IMG/VR virus record: IMGVR_UViG_3300006802_000573
Location: 1-23,838 of that record
Source of the DNA: a virus
Reading direction: 5' to 3' (one strand)
DNA: 23,838 bases
Made by a program: the position numbers and the translations under genes. Below the pieces are notes generated by a model. The model was not told the origin of the DNA. It did not search any database and saw only the letters and a list, made by a program, of their open reading frames with translations. Shown piece after piece: positions 19,543-23,838 of the stretch. The first letter of the stretch is position 1. Each line of letters starts with the position of its first letter.

Positions 19543-19711
19543 TCGTTCCCCATCTTATAATATTTCTAAGACCTGGTGCACTAACTTGTAAGTCTACACC
19601 ATATGGTTTCCAAGCTCGCTTCATTAAATTTAACTCTAACAAAAATGCACTGTATTGTTTGGGTGTTGCACCTTTTGGTTTGATAGTTATTATCTTTTCT
19701 TTAGCTGCCAT
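19508..19711 (-). CDS. Small conserved phage protein, 67 residues
   Basis: The product reads MAAKEKIITIKPKGATPKQY and continues with LLELNLMKRAWKPYGVDLQV, with SAPGLRNIIRWG near the end. KPKGAT...W-PYG is a familiar short phage block with no assigned role. It follows the restriction-like gene with an 11-base overlap and an AAGGAGAG site. Likely same transcript. Confidence 0.65.
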   Translation of the reverse strand: MAAKEKIITIKPKGATPKQYSAFLLELNLMKRAWKPYGVDLQVSAPGLRNIIRWGTNAYSKPIRQDS

Positions 19712-22157
19712 TACTCTCCTTTCTTGATATCAAATTATCTCCATCTACCATTATAATATCATGTTTGTTAGCCAACTCCTTAGCTGACGGACTAAATCTA
19801 GATGAAGTTATAAACATTTTAATTTTTTTATAGTTAGATTGTTCTTCGTCACAAGCTGTTTTGAAAGCCCTCATCTCATTAGGTGGTATAGGTGTCTTCC
19901 AATGTTTACATTGAACCATTAGATATTCTGTATCTAAGTTATCTAATACTTTCATAGCCCTAATGTCTATACCTCCGTCATAGTTTTGACAAGTCTTAAC
20001 CTCATAACCTAATTTTTTAACATAATCCCTACAGTATTCTTCAAAACCAAGTGGACCCAACTGATCTATCTTTTCAGCTTCTGTTAACTCTCTGCTGTCA
20101 TAATAAAACAAACCATTTAAAGCAGTGTTTCTATAACGTATTTCTCTTTTCGTCATGTTGCTGCCCCATTCGGATTCTCTAACAAATGTATGTCCATCAG
20201 GTATCCATATATCTAATCTTTTAGCTAACAGTAATTGTTTCTTAGATGGTTTTTGATCCGTTACTAAACGTCTAATATGAGCTCTTCTTGTGCCACTAAA
20301 CTTTCTACTTTCATCAAAAAAATCTTTTTCTTTTTTTACCTGTGCAGCATGTGAGCTTCTTCTGTATCTAACTTTAGGAAAGTAAATATGATAGACAGAG
20401 TCAGTTTTACAATTACTTGGGGTTTTTCTACCTCTGTATTGCATTGTACTATCTCTTTCAATCAATACCTTTGCATCTCTGATACATGTTGCAAGTTTTG
20501 TGTAAATATCTTGAATACAATCTTCTGAATAGTTCTCATTTAGTTTTAAATTATTCCATAAAAAGTATTTAAAATCTCTTTTTTTCTTATCAAACACTTC
20601 AAAGAAATATCTTTCATTATCATCTGATATAACAATAGTAATATAATCTTGATATTCTCTAAACTTAATAAAACTAAACACCATGTCATGCAGTATTTCA
20701 AACACACCATCATAAGGCATTGTATAACCCAATGAACTATTCATAGCTTCTTCTATGATATGTTTGTTTTTAAAATCAAACGAACGTTGGTGTTTTTTTG
20801 CTTCTTCCATAAAACCATCATAGTCCACCGTAACATCTAATTGATCTACAACTATTTTATCACTAGGCTTTGCATCATTAACAATAGTTGAATCAATCAT
20901 ACAAAGAGGAAAGTTGTTTACATTTAAAACATTAAATATTAATTCTGTGACTTCTATTTTGTACCAAAATAATAAACAATCTGTTTTAGATTTAGTATCG
21001 TATTTTATTTCTCTACCATCACAAAGAGTTAATCCTTCATTTACGCAGTAGTATAGTAAGGCAGCTTTAACTATAACTTTTTTCAAATAAGTAGTGATTC
21101 TTTTTTCGAAAGCTAAATCATCTTTCTCACCTGCTATATCAAAAATATCTATATGTTTTTCATGGTTAAATATTTCTTGCATGTAATAATTTTTAATTTT
21201 ATCAAAGGTATTTAATCTTCTTAATTCGTCAAAGAACAAGGGTTTTTCTAAAAGATTTTTAGGTTCCTCTCTTCTAGATTTTGAATCTATGCTTGTACAA
21301 TGATACTCATTATACAAAGCTAAAATCTCAACAGCACAACTAGTTTTTAAACAGTCTTTTTTTGAAGTCTCGTCAACAATAATATCTTTTATAGGTTTTT
21401 CTTTATTATCTTTTAGTTTAAGAAGACCAATAAATTCTGTGTCCTTAGTTCTTTTAATAAAAAAATCTTTAAAATCTTTTGGTGGATTATACACAAGTGT
21501 TTTGTAATTTGCTGTTCTTAAATATTTTAACAATTTATCCATTGCTTTATTATTTTTAAAAACAAGTCTTGCTGCAGTATTTTTAGATACTTTAGGTTGA
21601 ACTACATATACTACAACTTTCTCGTCAAAATTTTTATGGTTCCAATCTATTTGACCATAATTAGAAAATGATTCCTTAAATATATTAAAAACACTTTTAC
21701 CTGCGGGAGTTGTATTTTCATCTCCAACCCCGGCTATTTCAAAAAACGCACAACCTTCGTTGCCTTTTAAAGGGTGGTTAACAATAAGGATCCCATCTTT
21801 GTAATGTTTTGCAAACAAAGCACCTTTGTACATAGGTTCATCAACATATTCTGAGTAGTCAACATTTACTATTTCAGGCACCCATAAATTTTTTATGATA
21901 TGTCCATCACCTCTTTCTTTATTTAATTTAGTTTGTTCGGCTATAAAGTTAATCATTTGTAGTGATTTTTTCCTACCAACTTTAGGTAAAATAAAAGCAA
22001 AGTTTTGACCATCTTTTAGGTTATCTCTCTCTTCCATTCTTTTAGAAAAAGTATCTCTACTACCAAAATGATCTTCAAACTTTTTTAAGTTCTCTTCACT
22101 CTTCTCATGTCCCTTAAAGACTTTACTCTCCCACCATTCTTTTACATATTCGTGCAT
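19701..22157 (-). CDS. Large protein with C-terminal Mrr-type endonuclease domain
   Basis: This 818-residue protein ends in an Mrr-like PD-(D/E)XK domain at about 700-812: LGFEEYCRDYVKKLGYEV, then YDGGIDIRAM with D731, then EYLMVQCKHWK with Q749-x-K751, then MFITSSRFSPSAKELAN. The preceding 700 residues match no nuclease, ATPase or methylase motif. They include a segment at about 625-665 (SGTRRAHIRRL...DGHTFVRESEWG) that faintly recalls the RRxHxRR...GxxVWVR blocks of phage and AcrVA2-related proteins; that is a weak impression. It has its own promoter and an AGGAGA site. No partner methyltransferase or NTPase is in the window. It may cut host or competitor DNA. Many Lys and Asn suit an AT-rich genome. 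Confidence 0.75.
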   Translation of the reverse strand: MHEYVKEWWESKVFKGHEKSEENLKKFEDHFGSRDTFSKRMEERDNLKDGQNFAFILPKVGRKKSLQMINFIAEQTKLNKERGDGHIIKNLWVPEIVNVDYSEYVDEPMYKGALFAKHYKDGILIVNHPLKGNEGCAFFEIAGVGDENTTPAGKSVFNIFKESFSNYGQIDWNHKNFDEKVVVYVVQPKVSKNTAARLVFKNNKAMDKLLKYLRTANYKTLVYNPPKDFKDFFIKRTKDTEFIGLLKLKDNKEKPIKDIIVDETSKKDCLKTSCAVEILALYNEYHCTSIDSKSRREEPKNLLEKPLFFDELRRLNTFDKIKNYYMQEIFNHEKHIDIFDIAGEKDDLAFEKRITTYLKKVIVKAALLYYCVNEGLTLCDGREIKYDTKSKTDCLLFWYKIEVTELIFNVLNVNNFPLCMIDSTIVNDAKPSDKIVVDQLDVTVDYDGFMEEAKKHQRSFDFKNKHIIEEAMNSSLGYTMPYDGVFEILHDMVFSFIKFREYQDYITIVISDDNERYFFEVFDKKKRDFKYFLWNNLKLNENYSEDCIQDIYTKLATCIRDAKVLIERDSTMQYRGRKTPSNCKTDSVYHIYFPKVRYRRSSHAAQVKKEKDFFDESRKFSGTRRAHIRRLVTDQKPSKKQLLLAKRLDIWIPDGHTFVRESEWGSNMTKREIRYRNTALNGLFYYDSRELTEAEKIDQLGPLGFEEYCRDYVKKLGYEVKTCQNYDGGIDIRAMKVLDNLDTEYLMVQCKHWKTPIPPNEMRAFKTACDEEQSNYKKIKMFITSSRFSPSAKELANKHDIIMVDGDNLISRKESNGS

Positions 22158-22182
22158 AATTATTTCTCCTGTATAATTTTAA

Positions 22183-22211
22183 TTTATAGGAGATTATGTG
22201 ATATATGTCAA
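22183..22211 (-). promoter_or_regulatory. Consensus-like promoter for the Mrr-domain gene
   Basis: TTGACA (22206-22211) and TATAAA (22183-22188) are separated by 17 bases on the minus strand, about 26 bases before the ATG at 22157. The sequence before the -10 box (TCTCC) is the same as in the promoter at 15082-15110. The -35 overlaps the stop codon of the 44-residue gene. Confidence 0.7.
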
Positions 22212-22342
22212 CCCTGTCCTTTGTAACGAAGCTGTTTTTGTTGTCTTTTCTCGCTTTTATTCTTGTTTTTCTTGTGTTGGCGAGCCCCTCTTTTCTTAGG
22301 TTTATCACGAGGTGTAAAAAATTTAAAACTTTGTCTAGCCAT
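22208..22342 (-). CDS. Small very basic protein, 44 residues
   Basis: ATG at 22342 opens MARQSFKFFTPRDKPKKRGA, continuing RQHKKNKNKSEKRQQKQLRY to KGQG and a TGA at 22208. The KKRGARQHKKNKNKSEKRQ core with an RYKGQG end is a recurrent pattern of small nucleic-acid-binding-like proteins in marine phages. It overlaps the upstream zinc protein's stop by 8 bases. A longer frame in the same place (22123-22308) lacks this conserved look. Confidence 0.65.
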   Translation of the reverse strand: MARQSFKFFTPRDKPKKRGARQHKKNKNKSEKRQQKQLRYKGQG

Positions 22343-22562
22343 CTTTTAAAAATTTATCAATTTGAGATTGTACTGTTTTACCCGCTAGGGATGGTAAATA
22401 AATTATTTTACCATTTACATGCTGCTCTAAATCTGTACCACAAGTTACACATCTATAGTATTCTCTAGTTATCGAAACCAATAAAGTATCCTCTTCACAA
22501 GTAGGACAAACACCATTAACTACCTCTGGTGTAAACTTCCATGTGTATTTTTTTCCTGTCAT
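22335..22562 (-). CDS. Small zinc-ribbon protein
   Basis: This 75-residue protein has CPTCEED (C19, C22) and RCVTCGTDLE (C38, C41), a typical zinc ribbon, flanked by an N-terminal MTGKKYTWKFTPEV and a C-terminal helix (VQSQIDKFLKDG). Proteins of this size with a CPxC...CVTCG ribbon are common in marine phages. Its start overlaps the 48-residue frame by 47 bases. DNA or RNA binding is inferred. Confidence 0.75.
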   Translation of the reverse strand: MTGKKYTWKFTPEVVNGVCPTCEEDTLLVSITREYYRCVTCGTDLEQHVNGKIIYLPSLAGKTVQSQIDKFLKDG

Positions 22563-22662
22563 ATGCTTTCTTATTTTTTATCACACGTTGGTGATAACGT
22601 CTATCTTTTAATTCTTTAGCCACCTTATTCGAGGATGAGTTTTTTGATGCTTTTGCTGCCAT
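22516..22662 (-). CDS. Small basic conserved-looking protein, 48 residues
   Basis: ATG at 22662 gives MAAKASKNSSSNKVAKELKD followed by RRYHQRVIKNKKAYDRKKIH. The VAKELKD-RY-QRVI-NKKAYDRKK pattern is like short basic proteins found repeatedly in marine phages. It overlaps the neighbours on both sides in other frames (38 and 47 bases) and has only a weak ribosome site, so translation may depend on coupling. Confidence 0.6.
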   Translation of the reverse strand: MAAKASKNSSSNKVAKELKDRRYHQRVIKNKKAYDRKKIHMEVYTRGS

Positions 22663-22840
22663 CTATGTTCGACTCTAACTCAGCCATCGACTTTATGCAC
22701 TGATATTGAATATTATTATTTTTATTGGTTCTCATAGCAATTCTTTTTCCTTTTAAACAATCAGACATAGACTCTTGTATTCTGTGTTCCTTGATCTCTC
22801 CATGAACAATCATAAGAAGGGCGATAATTAACTCTGTCAT
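22625..22840 (-). CDS. Small conserved phage protein, 71 residues
   Basis: MTELIIALLMIVHGEIKEHR is a hydrophobic start followed by ESMSDCLKGKRIAMRTNKNN, IQYQCIKSMAELESNIDGSK and SIKKLILE. The EHR-Q-SM-DCLK-KR-AMR pattern with a conserved second Cys is typical of small, probably exported or membrane-anchored marine phage proteins. The two Cys may form a disulphide. It starts in an ATGA overlap with the previous gene. No assigned function. Confidence 0.7.
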   Translation of the reverse strand: MTELIIALLMIVHGEIKEHRIQESMSDCLKGKRIAMRTNKNNNIQYQCIKSMAELESNIDGSKSIKKLILE

Positions 22841-23007
22841 AAAACCTTACCTTTGTTGATACCTTGCTTGATAACATATTTTTGTGTACCATGCTTGCCA
22901 GTTTCAACTTCTTTTTTTAAATTTTTTGATAAACTTATTTCTTTATTCTCTTTGTTTATCTGTGCAATATGATCTAAAACTTTTCTATTAATGCGTCCCG
23001 TTGCCAT
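22837..23007 (-). CDS. Small helical protein, 56 residues
   Basis: ATG at 23007 opens MATGRINRKVLDHIAQINKE, then SLSKNLKKEVETGKHGTQKY and NKGKVL. It overlaps the end of the upstream membrane protein by 20 bases and ends in an ATGA overlap with the 71-residue gene, fitting a coupled row. Basic and helical; function unknown. Confidence 0.65.
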   Translation of the reverse strand: MATGRINRKVLDHIAQINKENKEISLSKNLKKEVETGKHGTQKYVIKQGINKGKVL

Positions 23008-23368
23008 TTTGTCTTACCTTATCTTTTAATACTTCGATATCAGCTAAAGCTTTATCCAATTGTTCTCTTAAAAATTCTATATTAACTTTGTTTGTCATGT
23101 TCATCTCTTGAGTCTGTTCCATTTTCTCTACGGATTTATATAAATCCTCTATTAAAAAATGTTGTTCTTGATCCGTGGGCACTTGTTCTGATTTTTTAAG
23201 TAAATCATTTTCAAACAACTCACGTGATGTCTCTAACGATACCAACCTTGCAGTCAACTCTGTGTATGCGAACACGCCCATTGCTACGAGCACGATTAGG
23301 CTAGCTACCGTCTTCATCGGCATCTGCACCCGTGCTTCTTCTCCGATATTTAAAGGTTTATTACTCAT
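22988..23368 (-). CDS. Membrane-anchored coiled-coil phage protein
   Basis: This 126-residue protein starts MSNKPLNIGEEARVQMPMKT, has one membrane span about 20-36 (VASLIVLVAMGVFAYTE), and then a long Glu/Lys/Leu coiled coil from about 40 onward. The PLNIGEEARVQMPMKTVASL opening is strikingly familiar from marine phage gene clusters. A cell-envelope role, such as lysis or superinfection exclusion, fits the architecture, but there is no direct evidence. Start overlaps the upstream stop by 8 bases. Confidence 0.7.
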   Translation of the reverse strand: MSNKPLNIGEEARVQMPMKTVASLIVLVAMGVFAYTELTARLVSLETSRELFENDLLKKSEQVPTDQEQHFLIEDLYKSVEKMEQTQEMNMTNKVNIEFLREQLDKALADIEVLKDKVRQNGNGTH

Positions 23369-23838
23369 TTATTTTTGGTTTTGGTAAAGGCAATATATAA
23401 TCTTTTGGTGGCATTTTCAAAGTGCTATCCTTCATTATATCTTTTGTGCCCATAAATTTTTTATCCTTGTGTTCAGGTAGGTTTTGATATTCATCTCTTA
23501 AATCGTCCCAAGCACTACCATCGGGTCTTTCCTGATTTTCATCATTAATCACTATACCAGAGCATTTCATAACCAGCAAATGGAAGTTTGGATTGTACTT
23601 TAAAGTGGGGTTTTTATTGACTTTTCCGCACATTTTCATGAGTTCTAGCTGCTGTTTTAGTTCCATGTTTTCTTGTTGAACAGCTTTAAATTCATCGGTG
23701 CAGGCTGAACCTAAATAGTGTCTCCAAGTTAAACGTAATGACCTATCATCGCTAGGGCTATTATAATTATTGTCAGGATTATTGTGTCTATACCTAGACT
23801 CCGAGTCTCTTTGATCGATTGATATGCTAAGATCACCA
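23361..23838 (-). CDS. Phage envelope-associated protein, 5' end beyond the window
   Basis: The minus frame ending at 23361 stays open to the right edge, so the internal ATG at 23666 is not the start. Visible residues include an Asn/Ser/Arg-rich part (ESRYRHNNPDNNYNSPSDD), then LRLTWRHYLGSACTDEFKAV and QQENMELKQQLELMKMCGKV. The TWRHY-G-xC-EF...ENxxLKxQLELMKMCG block resembles recurrent secreted small proteins of marine phages, in which a signal peptide would lie in the missing part. Two or more Cys and a coiled coil are visible. Function unknown. Confidence 0.7.
   Translation of the reverse strand, partial: GDLSISIDQRDSESRYRHNNPDNNYNSPSDDRSLRLTWRHYLGSACTDEFKAVQQENMELKQQLELMKMCGKVNKNPTLKYNPNFHLLVMKCSGIVINDENQERPDGSAWDDLRDEYQNLPEHKDKKFMGTKDIMKDSTLKMPPKDYILPLPKPKINE

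Noticed and set aside
22123-22308. A 61-codon minus-strand frame starting MINLRKEGLANTRK
   Set aside because: It overlaps the 44-residue basic gene, the promoter and the start of the Mrr-domain gene in another frame, and it looks like a shadow. The 44-residue frame has the recognisable pattern.
1-23838. tRNA genes, CRISPR arrays and insertion sequences
   Set aside because: No cloverleaf-like sequence with T-loop motif, no regularly spaced repeats and no transposase or terminal inverted repeats were seen on either strand by eye. A tRNA scan would settle this.

Overview
The window looks like part of an AT-rich tailed marine bacteriophage genome. The virion genes and many small hypothetical proteins resemble pelagiphage or uncultured Mediterranean siphovirus/podovirus lineages, so a SAR11-like alphaproteobacterial host is likely but inferred. 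Genes are packed with TAATG and ATGA overlaps. No tRNA, integrase, DNA polymerase or CRISPR array was seen, and both window ends cut through genes, so this is an internal piece of a larger genome.

Bases 1-11535 (minus strand, read right to left) form the virion module. It runs: a VRR-NUC-like nuclease, a 258-base non-coding gap with inverted repeats, the large terminase, a GGRIG-motif protein, a P22-type portal, a run of small Lys/Arg-rich proteins, a GroES-like co-chaperonin, a scaffold-like protein, two head-associated proteins and the major capsid protein. A strong hairpin follows the capsid gene. Bases 11703-14674 (plus strand) are a very AT-rich accessory block of hypothetical proteins and micro-ORFs of 17-72 residues linked by stop/start overlaps or a repeated stop-AAAGGA linker.

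The most striking element is at 12305-12356, between the first two genes of that plus-strand block. All the parts of a type II hammerhead ribozyme are present in the right order: stem II strand, GAAA, closed stem III, UC cleavage site, closed stem I, CUGAUGA, stem II strand. Self-cleavage would split the polycistronic mRNA right after a stop codon.

Bases 14714-15629 hold a divergent pair with overlapping promoters, including the small terminase subunit on the plus strand, far from and opposite to the large subunit. A 218-base gap with repeated GTAC motifs follows. Bases 15586-18847 (minus) hold an early-type operon: ribbon-helix-helix protein, Cys4 zinc protein, LAGLIDADG homing endonuclease, 2OG-Fe(II) oxygenase, two-helix membrane protein, RecB-like exonuclease and small proteins. 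After one small plus-strand gene (18901-19116), bases 19233-23838 (minus) hold small phage proteins around an 818-residue protein with a C-terminal Mrr-type restriction endonuclease domain. That gene has its own consensus-like promoter.

Several genes reported here are under 60 residues and were found by reading frames directly. Family calls rest on motif recognition by eye; no database search was run.
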